In this document: in pieces, positions 1 to 8,686 of the stretch
Position numbering within the stretch: position 1 is the first letter of the stretch
How the letters are laid out: the number at the start of each line of letters is the position of its first letter
Source: Limnoglobus roseus
GTDB lineage: Bacteria > Planctomycetota > Planctomycetia > Gemmatales > Gemmataceae
Direction: 5' to 3'
Length of the DNA: 64,000 nt
Assembly (NCBI RefSeq): GCF_008254045.1
Contig: NZ_CP042425.1
Location: forward strand, 7,826,163 to 7,890,162
Made by a program: the position numbers and the translations under genes
The notes under the pieces: generated by a model
The model's input: only the letters and a program-made list of their open reading frames with translations
Told to the model about the DNA's origin: nothing
Databases searched by the model: none

Positions 1-664
1 GCAGGCACGCGGCCGCCCGGTTGTCATCGAAGAGTGATTGGTCCTCGGCGAAGATCATCCGCTGTTTGGACGAACAATCGCGAAGGTGGAAGTAGTCATT
101 CAACCGCCGGGCCGCGATATCGAGGCGTTCACGACCCACGAACGGACCGTAACACGCCAACTCCTTGCCCGTCGGTTCACGGGTTACATAAGCGTAGGCG
201 ACGGGGCCGCGGCCGAGGCAGAGGTAGCGGTACCGCTCCCGCCCCGGCATGCCGAGGACGTTGTACCGCGGGCGGAACCGGCGGATCAGTTCGAGTTCGC
301 GCAGCAGGGCGGCCAACTCGTCGGCCGCGAACTCCCACACCAGAGTTCGCGTGTTCTCGATGATCTTGCCGGCCTTCGGGTGGCGGCTGTTCTCGCGGAA
401 GTAGCTCATGAGCCGCGCCCGCAGATTCTTGGCCTTCCCGACGTAGATAATGCGGCCCTTCGCGTCGATCATCCCGTACACGCCGGGCGACTTCGGGGCG
501 ACCGTGCGGACTTCCTTCCAGAGTCGTTTGGCCGAACGCGATTTGATCTGGTGACTGCCGCCGGGGACGCCGTCGCAATGAAACCGACTCGGGCCGAACC
601 CGGCGAACGGGTGGGTGGAAAAGAGGTTGGGGGCGTGCGGGCCGTCCGGGGCCGAGCGGGCCAT
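1..664 (-). CDS. UvrC-like GIY-YIG endonuclease, N-terminal part (runs off the window)
   Basis: The reading frame starts at an ATG at 664 and stays open to the window edge, so the C-terminal part is missing. After about 55 unremarkable residues comes a GIY-YIG nuclease module: SPGVYGMIDAKGRIIYVGKA followed by NLRARLMSYF. Further on, the FHLRDCSS segment resembles the stretch that precedes the Cys-rich region of UvrC. Family knowledge: UvrC makes the 3' incision in nucleotide excision repair through this domain. UvrC is about 600 residues and only 221 are visible here, so a shorter Cho-type nuclease cannot be excluded. The long N-terminal lead is unusual for UvrC, whose GIY-YIG domain normally begins near residue 15. 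Confidence 0.75.
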   Translation of the reverse strand, partial: MARSAPDGPHAPNLFSTHPFAGFGPSRFHCDGVPGGSHQIKSRSAKRLWKEVRTVAPKSPGVYGMIDAKGRIIYVGKAKNLRARLMSYFRENSRHPKAGKIIENTRTLVWEFAADELAALLRELELIRRFRPRYNVLGMPGRERYRYLCLGRGPVAYAYVTREPTGKELACYGPFVGRERLDIAARRLNDYFHLRDCSSKQRMIFAEDQSLFDDNRAAACL

Positions 665-800
665 CACTGGCGTCCTTTCCGAAATCGATGCGAGCGAGTC
701 GTGGTGGTGTAAAATTGTACCACGACCGACGGCGGACGCAACTGGTTCTCTCCGACTTGAGCGGCTTGATGAGGAGCCGCAGGCTGAAGCCTGTAGCTAC

Positions 801-834
801 AAAGAAAAACACGGCAGGCCATTGGCCTGCCGTG
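801..834 (-). terminator. Intrinsic terminator after rpsA
   Basis: An 11-bp perfect stem (810-820 with 824-834, loop ATT) is followed on the minus strand by TTTTTCTTT. It lies just past the rpsA stop codon. Neighbouring bases 776-800 (GCAGGCTGAAGCCTGTAGC) form a second small inverted repeat. Confidence 0.85.
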
Positions 835-860
835 CGCGAGAGTTCGGCTGAACCTCAGTG

Positions 861-2657
861 TTACTCTTCGTCGCCCTGCCCCGGCAGTTGGAACAGCGGG
901 CCGGCCGCACCGGTTCCGCCGCGAAGGTCTTTCTTCCCTTCGGGCTTGCCGCTGCTGCCGCTCGGCTTGTTGTCGCCGCCCATCAGTTCGTCCGGCAGTT
1001 CGTCCGGCACCGTCGGGTCGTCCACGTTCTTCATACTCAGGCCGATCTTGCGGTCCTTCGTATCGACGCGGAGTACCTTCACGTCCACGTCGTCGCCGAC
1101 CTTCACGACCTCTTCCGGCGATTCGATCTTGTTCTCGCTCAACTCGCTGATGTGCAGCAAGCCTTCGAGACCCGGTTCGAGTTCGACGAAGACGCCGAAG
1201 TTCGTGAGCTTCGTGATCTTACCCTTGACCTTCTGGCCGGGCTTGAACCGCTCGGGGATGTCGCCCTCCCACGGATCCTTGCCCATCTGCTTCAGGCCGA
1301 GGGCGACGCGCTTGCGTTCCTGATCGACGCTGAGGACGATGCAGGTGACCTTCTGACCCTTCTGCACGACTTCGCTCGGGTTCGACACCTTCCGCACGTA
1401 GCTCATGTCGCTGACGTGCAGGAGGCCGTCGATACCTTCCTCGATTTCGATGAAGGCACCGTAGTTGGTCAGGTTGCGAACCGTGCCGGTCACTTGCATG
1501 CCGTTCGGGTACTTCTTCGCGACCTCGTCCCACGGGTTCTGCTGGCACTGTTTCATGCCGAGCGAGATTTCCTTCTTGTCGTGGTTGATCTTCAGCACTT
1601 GCACCTCGACCTTGTCCCCGGTGCTGAGGACTTCGTTCGGGTGGCTGATCCGCTTCGTCCACGACATTTCGCTGATGTGGACCAGGCCTTCGATGCCCGG
1701 TTCCAGCTTCACGAACGCCCCGTACGGCATGATGTTGACGACTTCGCCCTGGTGCTTGCTATTCTCGGGGTACTTGGCCTCGATGTCCTGCCACGGCGAC
1801 GGCGTCTTGTGCTTGAGCGACAAGGCGATCTTCTGCCGTTCCTTGTCGATGTGCAGGATGAAGACTTCGAGTTCCTGCTCGATCTTGACCACGTCGTGCG
1901 GGTTCGTGACGCGGTGCCAGCCCATGTCGGTGATGTGCAGCAGGCCGTCGATGCCGCCGAGGTCCACGAACGCGCCGAACTCGGCGATGTTCTTGACCAC
2001 GCCCTTGCGGACCTGACCTTCTTGCAGTTCCGACATCAGCTTTTCGCGCTGGACCGTGCGGCGGTCTTCGATCAACTTGCGGCGGCTGACGACGATGTTC
2101 CGACGGAGTTCGTCGATCTTGAGGATCGTACACTCGATCGTCTGGTCGATGTACAGCCCGATGTCGGGCGGACGCCGGATGTCGACCTGGCTCGCGGGTA
2201 GGAAGACGTTGACGCCGATGTTGACGAGGAGGCCGCCCTTGATCTTCTTGAGCACCTTGCCGGCGACCACGTCGCCTTCTTTGTGCTTGGCGAGAACCTC
2301 GTTCCACTCTTTCTGCCGCTTCGCCTTGCGGTAGCTGAGGGAGATTGTGCCGTTCTCGTCTTCGACGGTTTCGAGCAGCACCTCGACGGTGTCGCCGACT
2401 TTCGGGTAGTTGGCCCCGTCCACGCCCTCATCGCGCCACTCGTCGAGGCGAATCAGGCCTTCGGACTTGTACCCGATGTCGATGACGACTTCTTCGCCAC
2501 GGATCTCAACGACCTTGCCCGTGACGATCTTGTTCGCTTCGTAGTCCTTGTCGGACTGTTTAATCCACTCGGCGATTTCGGCTTCGAACTCGGATTGAAT
2601 CTTCTCTTCGGCTTCCAGCGGTGCGTCGAACTGACGCATCAAGTTACGATTAACCAT
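861..2657 (-). CDS. rpsA: 30S ribosomal protein S1
   Basis: This 598-residue protein is made of six successive S1 RNA-binding repeats, at roughly residues 40-110, 125-190, 210-280, 297-367, 384-454 and 470-540. Repeats three to six carry the typical GAFV-x-L-x(n)-GLLHIS signature. S1 holds mRNA on the 30S subunit during initiation. The C-terminal 50 residues are a Gly/Pro/acid-rich tail. The frame stays open 19 codons further upstream, but the start at 2657 (MVNRNLMRQF) was chosen because the upstream residues (LRSRRLVRRP) look like non-coding translation. The gene ends at an intrinsic terminator and appears to be a single-gene unit. Confidence 0.95.
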   Translation of the reverse strand: MVNRNLMRQFDAPLEAEEKIQSEFEAEIAEWIKQSDKDYEANKIVTGKVVEIRGEEVVIDIGYKSEGLIRLDEWRDEGVDGANYPKVGDTVEVLLETVEDENGTISLSYRKAKRQKEWNEVLAKHKEGDVVAGKVLKKIKGGLLVNIGVNVFLPASQVDIRRPPDIGLYIDQTIECTILKIDELRRNIVVSRRKLIEDRRTVQREKLMSELQEGQVRKGVVKNIAEFGAFVDLGGIDGLLHITDMGWHRVTNPHDVVKIEQELEVFILHIDKERQKIALSLKHKTPSPWQDIEAKYPENSKHQGEVVNIMPYGAFVKLEPGIEGLVHISEMSWTKRISHPNEVLSTGDKVEVQVLKINHDKKEISLGMKQCQQNPWDEVAKKYPNGMQVTGTVRNLTNYGAFIEIEEGIDGLLHVSDMSYVRKVSNPSEVVQKGQKVTCIVLSVDQERKRVALGLKQMGKDPWEGDIPERFKPGQKVKGKITKLTNFGVFVELEPGLEGLLHISELSENKIESPEEVVKVGDDVDVKVLRVDTKDRKIGLSMKNVDDPTVPDELPDELMGGDNKPSGSSGKPEGKKDLRGGTGAAGPLFQLPGQGDEE

Positions 2658-2840
2658 AGTTTGATGGGAAGGACGGCGGACCAATCTGCGGGATCGCAAA
2701 CTGGCGAGCAGCATACTTAGAGGGAACCCCCACCCCGCCGGATCGAACGACCCGGACCACGAGGGAGAAGTCCATGAATTCTACGGATTCGGTCCCGACG
2801 GCAATAGGCGAGGGGTCGGAAAAACCGGCACACACGACGG

Positions 2841-3293
2841 TTAGGCTTTTTTTCGGCCCCGGGTTTTCGCGGGACTGACCACGGACTCCGCCGCGGGTTG
2901 GGCGTCGTCGCTTGCCGCGAAGTCTTCGGTCTTCATGAAGGGGTCAGTCTGGGGCTGATTCTTCTCGTTCACGAAAATGATCGTCGGCTGGAACTTCTTG
3001 GCGGCCTTGGTCTTCATTTCGGTGAAGGTGGCGATGATGATGATGTCGCCCTTTTTGATCAGGTGCGCACCGCCGCCGTTCACCTGGATCACGCCGCTCC
3101 CCGGTTCGCCGGCGAGTGCGTAGGTAACGAGTCGGTTGCCCGAAGTCACGTCCCAGACGTGAATTTGCTCGTTCGGCAGGATGTCGGCCGCCTTCAGCAA
3201 GTCGGTGTCGATGAGCAGGCTGCCCTCGTAATCGAGGTTCGTCTCGGTCACGATCGCCCGGTGAATCTTCGACTTCATCATCGTGCGGAGCAT
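2841..3293 (-). CDS. panD: Aspartate 1-decarboxylase (pyruvoyl enzyme)
   Basis: The 150-residue protein begins MLRTMMKSKIHRA and contains YEGSLLID. By family knowledge PanD cleaves itself between Gly24 and Ser25, and Ser25 becomes the pyruvoyl cofactor that decarboxylates aspartate to beta-alanine for pantothenate and CoA synthesis. Lys9, His11 and the NRLVTYAL stretch match conserved positions. The core ends near residue 115 (PTIIFVNEKN). A Lys/Ala-rich tail of about 35 residues follows, longer than in the E. coli enzyme (126 residues) and of unknown use. The gene stands alone between rpsA and an oxidoreductase. Confidence 0.93.
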   Translation of the reverse strand: MLRTMMKSKIHRAIVTETNLDYEGSLLIDTDLLKAADILPNEQIHVWDVTSGNRLVTYALAGEPGSGVIQVNGGGAHLIKKGDIIIIATFTEMKTKAAKKFQPTIIFVNEKNQPQTDPFMKTEDFAASDDAQPAAESVVSPAKTRGRKKA

Positions 3294-3359
3294 GGTTTCC
3301 TCAAGCCGGGGATGTCTCCGGGGCCATTCTACGAACCGCCCGTGTCGAAGGCGTGAAGA

Positions 3360-4154
3360 TCACAAGTCGCCGCTGCCGCGGCGGGACCACCACGGCAGGA
3401 ACAAGCCGCCATCGACGTGCAGGACCGTGCCGGTGATGTAAGAGGATGTCACCGGATTGACCAGGAAGTGAACCGCCTCGGCGATTTCCTCCGCCGTCGC
3501 GAGGCGGCCCATCGGCGTTTGGGCGGCGGCCTTCTTCAGCATTTCGTCGGTGAAGAACTTCCGCTCGCCGGGCGTGTCGGTCCACCCGGGGTAGACGACG
3601 TTCACGCGAATCTTCTCGGGCAGCAGTTCGCACGCGGCGGTCTTCGCCATCTGGTCGAGGGCGGCCTTCGCCATGTTGTACGCCATGCACTGCGGGAACG
3701 CGATCTGGGCGTGCGGCGACCCGACGATGACGGCCGCCCCGCCCTGCTTCTGGCGGAGCATCTGGTTGGACGCCGCCCGCAAGCCGTAAAACGCGCCCCA
3801 CATCGACACGTCGATCGTCCGGCGGAAGCCGTCCATGTTCGCGGTCGTGAACGGTTCGCGGTCGCTGTAGACGGCCGAGGAAACGAACACGTCGAGCCGA
3901 CCCAACTCGCGAACGATGTCGGCGACCATCTGTTCCACGGCGTCCTGCCGCGAAACGTCGACCCGCAAGAGCATCGCCTTGCGGCCCAACTTGCGGATGG
4001 CGGCCGCGGCACTTTCGGCCTCTTCATCGAGCGAAAAGTAGTTCAGGGCCACGTCCGCGCCAGCCTCGGCCAACCGGATTGCCGTCGCCCGGCCAATGCC
4101 CGACGACGCGCCCGTCACGAGTGCCACCTTCCCGCCCACTGTCGTTTCGGCCAT
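3360..4154 (-). CDS. SDR-family NAD(P)-dependent oxidoreductase
   Basis: A classical short-chain dehydrogenase of 264 residues. The nucleotide-binding TGASSGIG motif is near residue 14, the catalytic Tyr-x3-Lys appears as YNMAK, and the preceding Ser lies in VGSPHAQ. The C-terminal IRVNVVYPGWTDTP and ITGTVLHVDGG segments are those of the FabG / glucose dehydrogenase-like group. The NNAG motif usual in this family reads VSSAVYS here, a deviation worth noting. The substrate cannot be read from the sequence. It lies 66 bp downstream of panD on the same strand, but no shared pathway is evident. Confidence 0.85.
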   Translation of the reverse strand: MAETTVGGKVALVTGASSGIGRATAIRLAEAGADVALNYFSLDEEAESAAAAIRKLGRKAMLLRVDVSRQDAVEQMVADIVRELGRLDVFVSSAVYSDREPFTTANMDGFRRTIDVSMWGAFYGLRAASNQMLRQKQGGAAVIVGSPHAQIAFPQCMAYNMAKAALDQMAKTAACELLPEKIRVNVVYPGWTDTPGERKFFTDEMLKKAAAQTPMGRLATAEEIAEAVHFLVNPVTSSYITGTVLHVDGGLFLPWWSRRGSGDL

Positions 4155-4228
4155 CGCTCGTTTCTCGGTGGTATTCGTCCGTCGTTCGTGTCTGTGATAC
4201 GAACTCGGGTGTTACTACGGAAACTATA

Positions 4229-4258
4229 GAAACCCGGCCCTTTCGGGAACCGGGTTTC
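4229..4258 (-). terminator. Hairpin downstream of the FHA gene
   Basis: GAAACCCGG (4229-4237) pairs with CCGGGTTTC (4250-4258) around a C/T-rich loop. It sits 27 bp past the FHA stop codon; the T-run on the minus strand is weak (TATAGTTT), so termination efficiency is uncertain. Confidence 0.5.
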
Positions 4259-4284
4259 GCAGGGCTTGATGACGAAGTGGACTT

Positions 4285-4692
4285 TCAGTCGTCGCGGGAA
4301 CTCTTGGGCTTCGACAGCCCGGCCTTTTCCATTAGCGATTGGGAGAAGATGTCTTCGACCGCCTCGCTGGAGTTTTCGATGAATTCCGCGGCTTCCGGCG
4401 TCAGGTGATACTCGATCCGAAACTCGTGCTTGGAAATGCTCAGTAGGTCGCCGGGCCGGAGCACCCGCTGGGTGACGCGCTCGCCGTTGACCTTCGTCCC
4501 GTTCTGACTGCGGAGGTCGCGGACGTACCAAACCCCGTTCTTGAACGTGAACTCGCAGTGCTGCCCGGAGACGTTGGAAAAGTCGAGGCAGATGTCGTTC
4601 GACTTCCGCCGGCCGACGGTCATGACTTCTCGAATGAGGGGTACGGCATCGCCGCCGCCGATGGGGACCAGTTCGCCGAGTGCCTGTGCCAT
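4285..4692 (-). CDS. FHA-domain phosphothreonine-binding protein
   Basis: The protein has 135 residues from the chosen ATG at 4692, which is preceded by AAGGGCACGAA. A single FHA domain fills residues 5-95: GRRKSNDICLDFSNVSGQHC carries the Gly-Arg and Ser-x-x-His elements, and LRSQNGTKVNG is the conserved NG turn. FHA domains bind phosphothreonine peptides. The gene ends 93 bp from a very large Ser/Thr kinase gene on the same strand, which suggests but does not prove that it reads that kinase's targets. The last 40 residues are Ser/Glu-rich and probably disordered. Confidence 0.85.
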   Translation of the reverse strand: MAQALGELVPIGGGDAVPLIREVMTVGRRKSNDICLDFSNVSGQHCEFTFKNGVWYVRDLRSQNGTKVNGERVTQRVLRPGDLLSISKHEFRIEYHLTPEAAEFIENSSEAVEDIFSQSLMEKAGLSKPKSSRDD

Positions 4693-4784
4693 TTCGTGCC
4701 CTTCACGTGGGGGATGAACGGAGGGAATAATCACCATTCAATATAACGCGGCCGTAGGGCCGAGAGATGTCGAAAAATCGTGCA

Positions 4785-7700
4785 CTACGGCTGCGGTTTC
4801 TCGGCCGACTTGGGAAGTTTGACCACATCCGCCCCGGCATCTATCGCCCGCCAGACGCCCGGCTCGCTCGTCTCCAATTCCGCCCGCAGGTCGTCGGGCT
4901 TCAGGTTCCGCAACTTCGCCGGCGTGAGACTGGCGATGGCGAACCGCACGGCCCCGACTCGCCCAGTCTCGCCGGTGAAGCGGAGCCACCTAGCGGCGTC
5001 CCAATCGACCGGGCGGCCGGCACCCAAGGGGCGAATTTCCAGGAGAGGGTCATAGTTCCCATACACGTTCGCGTTGTCACCGCGCCACGTCATCGTCGCG
5101 GCGGGGTCGTTCGACCCGTCGGTTTCCTGTACCAGCACCATCGGGGGCACGGCCCGACGCCGAGTGCAACTCGCGAGCAAGCACCGATCGCAACTCACGT
5201 CGAACCCTTGCGTCCGCTGGCCGCTGCCGCGGATGTCGAAGAGCGCGCCGGTCGTGGTGGCTGTGACGTTCTTCCACCGGAGGGCGGCCCGCGGCAAAGG
5301 CGTGTCGCGGACGCCCGCCTCGGACTGCAAGACCGCGCCGTCGAGAGCAAACGCACAATTATCGGCCGTCCAGTCGAACGACCGTGGCGACCGCAGGAGG
5401 ACGACCTTGCCGCGACCGTGGACCAGCGTGTTTTCCATGTGAATCTGCGGGTTGGCCGGATCGGCCGCGCCGACCTTCATTTCCCGCGTCGGCTCGGTGA
5501 GGACGATCAGCGAGGCCGTTTCATCGTCCTTCTCTTCCAGCGTGATCGTGCAGTTGCGGATCGTGCAGGTCGTGCCGCCGGCCATCGTGACAACCGCCGG
5601 GCGGCCGACGAGTTGGATGTGCAGGCCGGTCAGTGTCAGTTCCCCGTCCACGAGCGGGAACAGGCTCGCGTCCGGCCGCCGGAACGCTTCCTCGCTCGGC
5701 ACGAGTACGGGGAAGAAACCGTCGAAAGGGGCGATGGTAGCCCGCAGGGCCTTTTCCGGGAGTGACGAGACGGGCACCTTACCGTTCTGCGCGATCAGGA
5801 TCGTTTCGCCCGCCTTCAGATCTTCGAAGGCTTTCGCGACGGTCGGGTAGACGCGCGACCCGGCGTCTTCCGGGACCGCGTCGGGGTGGACGACCCGTTG
5901 CCCCGCCTTGGCCTTCACCGGCAGCGACGGCTTCGGCGGCGGCCAGCCGACGTCGTAGATGGGGCGCGGCGACCGATCCGGGAGTTCGGTCCAAACCATC
6001 CCCAGCACGTGCGGCAACCGGTTCACCCGTAACCGCTTCTCGTTCAGATCCAGGTGGAACGCGGACCAGGGATTCAGGGAAGCCAGGAGCGAACGCGGGT
6101 CGGCGACCGCCCACGGCGGGGACGCAAGCTGGACCCCGCGCGTCTCCCCGACCGGGGACGTGACATGGTAATAGGCGTTCGGCGTCTGTCCCTCAGGGTT
6201 GGACAGCCGGAAGACGTCCAGCGACGGGTCCGCCCGCAGGACGACCGGTTGCCCGGCCCGCGGGTCGTCGCCCGGCATCATGAGTTTTTCGTCCGGAGCG
6301 GCCGTGTCCGCGAAGACGTTGGCCGCGAGCGACAGAGTACACTGCGCCCGCTGATCGACCGAGACAGCCGACCCGCCACGGTCGAACATGAAGGTACACG
6401 ACTGAATCGTGAGGTTCGGCTTGCCGTCGGCCGCGACCGTCGATTCCTCGGCGTCGTCCACCCACAGCACGGCCGACTGGTGCGGGGCGAACCCGTCTTC
6501 CGACAGTTCCACCTCGGTCCGCTCGGGCAACCGCAACCCGATCCCTTGAACGCCGACATCGATCACCGACCGCCGGAGGACGAAACTGCCGGGCTTCGTG
6601 CGGCCGTCCCGCTCGACCGCGATCCCCACCGACCGCCCCTTCCGCGATTCGACGCCGGTGCGGATCAGACAGTTCTCGATCTCGGTTCGGGCTACGTTGG
6701 TCAACAGCAATCCGATCGGATCGTCCTCGGGCTGGTCGCTGGTCGCGGGCCGTTCCACGATCTGGATTTCCACGTTACGGAACACGACACGGCCGACATC
6801 CCGACAGTTCAACGTGCCCGGCCGGGCCATCTTCTCGACAGGCGGCCCGGCCAGAATCCGCAAGACCGGGCGGGCGAACTCGGACCGATCGGTCGGCCCC
6901 GGCTCCGGTTCGACGATCAACTCCGTGCCCGTGAACTGGATGCCCTCCGGCAACGACCTGAGGTCGTAGATCGCGCCGGGTTGCAGTTGAATCAGAGCCT
7001 TCTCGCCCTGGCGGGCCAGACTCTCCGCCAGGCCGCGGGCGTCCGCGATTCGGTTCGACCGCGTCTCCGGGTGCGCGGCCGGGGTAACGTACGGGACCAC
7101 CGGCGGCAACTCGGCCTTCTTCGCGGCCAGTTCGTGCCACGGGGCGACCGAAGACTGGGGGGCCGTGTTTCCCGAATTGAAGTAGAGGACCGTGGCGATC
7201 ACAACGAGGGCGACGGCCGTCAGCCACACCAACGGCATCCGAGGCACCGCCTGCACAAGCGGTGGCAGGCCGGCGTGGTGGGAGGTTAACCCGTGCGGCA
7301 GGGCCGTCACACTGCTCGAACTGGTGGACGCGGACACGAGCAGGCTGAGATCGTGGGACAGTTCGGCGGGCGTCTGGTACCGCTGGGTCGGCCGCTTCGC
7401 CATCATCTTGGCGAGGGCCATCGCGAGGCCGTCCGGCACGGCGGGGTTCAGGTCGCGCGGGTCGGTCGGGAACTCGTGTTCGTGCGCGTAGAGCTTTTTC
7501 GCGGCCGTCCCCTCCGGCACCGGCGGCCGGCCGGTCAGGGCGTGGTAGAACGCGCACCCGAGCGAGTAGATGTCGCTGCGAATGTCGGCCCGCCGCGGGT
7601 CGAGGGCTTGCTCCGGCGAGATGTAATCGAACGTCCCGAGCGTCACGCCGGACTGCGTGACGCCGCCGTTAAAACTCTGGCCTTCGAGGTGGCGGGCCAG

Positions 7701-8399
7701 TCCCATGTCCACGATCTTCGCTCGGCCGTCCGGCGTGATGAGGATGTTGGACGGCTTGATGTCGCGGTGGATCACGCCCCGCTCGGCCGCGTGTGCCAGG
7801 CCGGCCGAGAGTTGCAAGAGGTAGTGGACCGCGTCGTGCGGGGAAACCCGGCCGACGCGGTCGATGCGGCGGCGGAGGTCCTCCCCTTCCACGAACTCGA
7901 AGGCGATGAAGTGCAGCCCCCGGTCTTCGCCACAGAAGTAGACGCGGGCGATGTTCTCGTGGTCGAGTTTCGCCGCGGCACGGGCTTCAAGTTTGAACCG
8001 CTTGACCGCCTCGCTGTCGCGGGCCGTGACCGGTGGCAGAATCTTGAGCGCGACGATCCGCCCGAGATCGAGATCGCGGGCCTTCAGCACCGTCGCCATG
8101 CCGCCCGCCCCGATGGCCTCCAGCAGTTCGAAGTTGCCCAGCCGCGACCCCGGCATGAGGGCCGGGTTGCTCGCGTCGAGTGAGGACGGTGTAATCACCG
8201 TGGGGAAGTCGTCGGTGTTAGGCGGGTGTTCGGCCAAGAGGTCCGTGGGGGCCGCCTCGATCGGCGTGAGACGAATGAGCGAACTGCCCTTGGCGTTCAC
8301 GGCATGAGATGGATCAGGTGTCGGGTGGCGCGACGAACCAGAACCGCCGGCGGGGTTGCCCGCGGAACCTTTCGAATCGCGATCCTGCGGAGTGTGCAT
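4785..8399 (-). CDS. Giant Ser/Thr protein kinase with a transmembrane helix and beta-helix-like C-terminal region
   Basis: About 1,204 residues. A low-complexity N-terminal segment of roughly 85 residues precedes a PKN-type kinase domain (about 88-352), with the glycine loop IGAGGMATVLKA, the VALKIL lysine, HRDIKPSNILI and SPEQA. The Mg-binding DFG motif reads VDMGLAR, so Asp is kept and Phe becomes Met. A hydrophobic helix (VWLTAVALVVIATVLYF) near residue 400 should anchor the protein. The remaining 780 residues show repeated RNVEIQIVER / IENCLIRT / IRNCTITLEE-type strands, the look of a right-handed parallel beta-helix. GTG at 8408 is an alternative start. Kinases fused to extracytoplasmic sensors are common in planctomycetes; the ligand is unknown. 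Confidence 0.85.
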   Translation of the reverse strand: MHTPQDRDSKGSAGNPAGGSGSSRHPTPDPSHAVNAKGSSLIRLTPIEAAPTDLLAEHPPNTDDFPTVITPSSLDASNPALMPGSRLGNFELLEAIGAGGMATVLKARDLDLGRIVALKILPPVTARDSEAVKRFKLEARAAAKLDHENIARVYFCGEDRGLHFIAFEFVEGEDLRRRIDRVGRVSPHDAVHYLLQLSAGLAHAAERGVIHRDIKPSNILITPDGRAKIVDMGLARHLEGQSFNGGVTQSGVTLGTFDYISPEQALDPRRADIRSDIYSLGCAFYHALTGRPPVPEGTAAKKLYAHEHEFPTDPRDLNPAVPDGLAMALAKMMAKRPTQRYQTPAELSHDLSLLVSASTSSSSVTALPHGLTSHHAGLPPLVQAVPRMPLVWLTAVALVVIATVLYFNSGNTAPQSSVAPWHELAAKKAELPPVVPYVTPAAHPETRSNRIADARGLAESLARQGEKALIQLQPGAIYDLRSLPEGIQFTGTELIVEPEPGPTDRSEFARPVLRILAGPPVEKMARPGTLNCRDVGRVVFRNVEIQIVERPATSDQPEDDPIGLLLTNVARTEIENCLIRTGVESRKGRSVGIAVERDGRTKPGSFVLRRSVIDVGVQGIGLRLPERTEVELSEDGFAPHQSAVLWVDDAEESTVAADGKPNLTIQSCTFMFDRGGSAVSVDQRAQCTLSLAANVFADTAAPDEKLMMPGDDPRAGQPVVLRADPSLDVFRLSNPEGQTPNAYYHVTSPVGETRGVQLASPPWAVADPRSLLASLNPWSAFHLDLNEKRLRVNRLPHVLGMVWTELPDRSPRPIYDVGWPPPKPSLPVKAKAGQRVVHPDAVPEDAGSRVYPTVAKAFEDLKAGETILIAQNGKVPVSSLPEKALRATIAPFDGFFPVLVPSEEAFRRPDASLFPLVDGELTLTGLHIQLVGRPAVVTMAGGTTCTIRNCTITLEEKDDETASLIVLTEPTREMKVGAADPANPQIHMENTLVHGRGKVVLLRSPRSFDWTADNCAFALDGAVLQSEAGVRDTPLPRAALRWKNVTATTTGALFDIRGSGQRTQGFDVSCDRCLLASCTRRRAVPPMVLVQETDGSNDPAATMTWRGDNANVYGNYDPLLEIRPLGAGRPVDWDAARWLRFTGETGRVGAVRFAIASLTPAKLRNLKPDDLRAELETSEPGVWRAIDAGADVVKLPKSAEKPQP

Positions 8400-8686
8400 C
8401 TCGATCACACCACAGCCGCGGGGTGGTCCCGCGACCGGCTCGTTAGGAAAACATCAGAAAGGCGACGATACCGCCGCAGAGAAGTTTGAGTTCCCGTGCC
8501 GTGACCGGCCGGAGCGTGGCGGTTGATTCGTGATGAGAGTATAGCGGCTGGTCCGGCAGAATGTCAATTCGGCAGATCGCCGAATGTGGGGTGGTTGGGA
8601 CAATTGCGCCATCCCAACACGCCCTCCTGACGCGACCGAATAAAATAGCCGCCCCGGTCGAGCCCGTTTGCTCGCGAGTATCCGCC

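Noticed and set aside
12..712. Plus-strand open frames over the UvrC-like gene
   Set aside because: They are antisense shadows; the minus strand carries the conserved GIY-YIG motifs.
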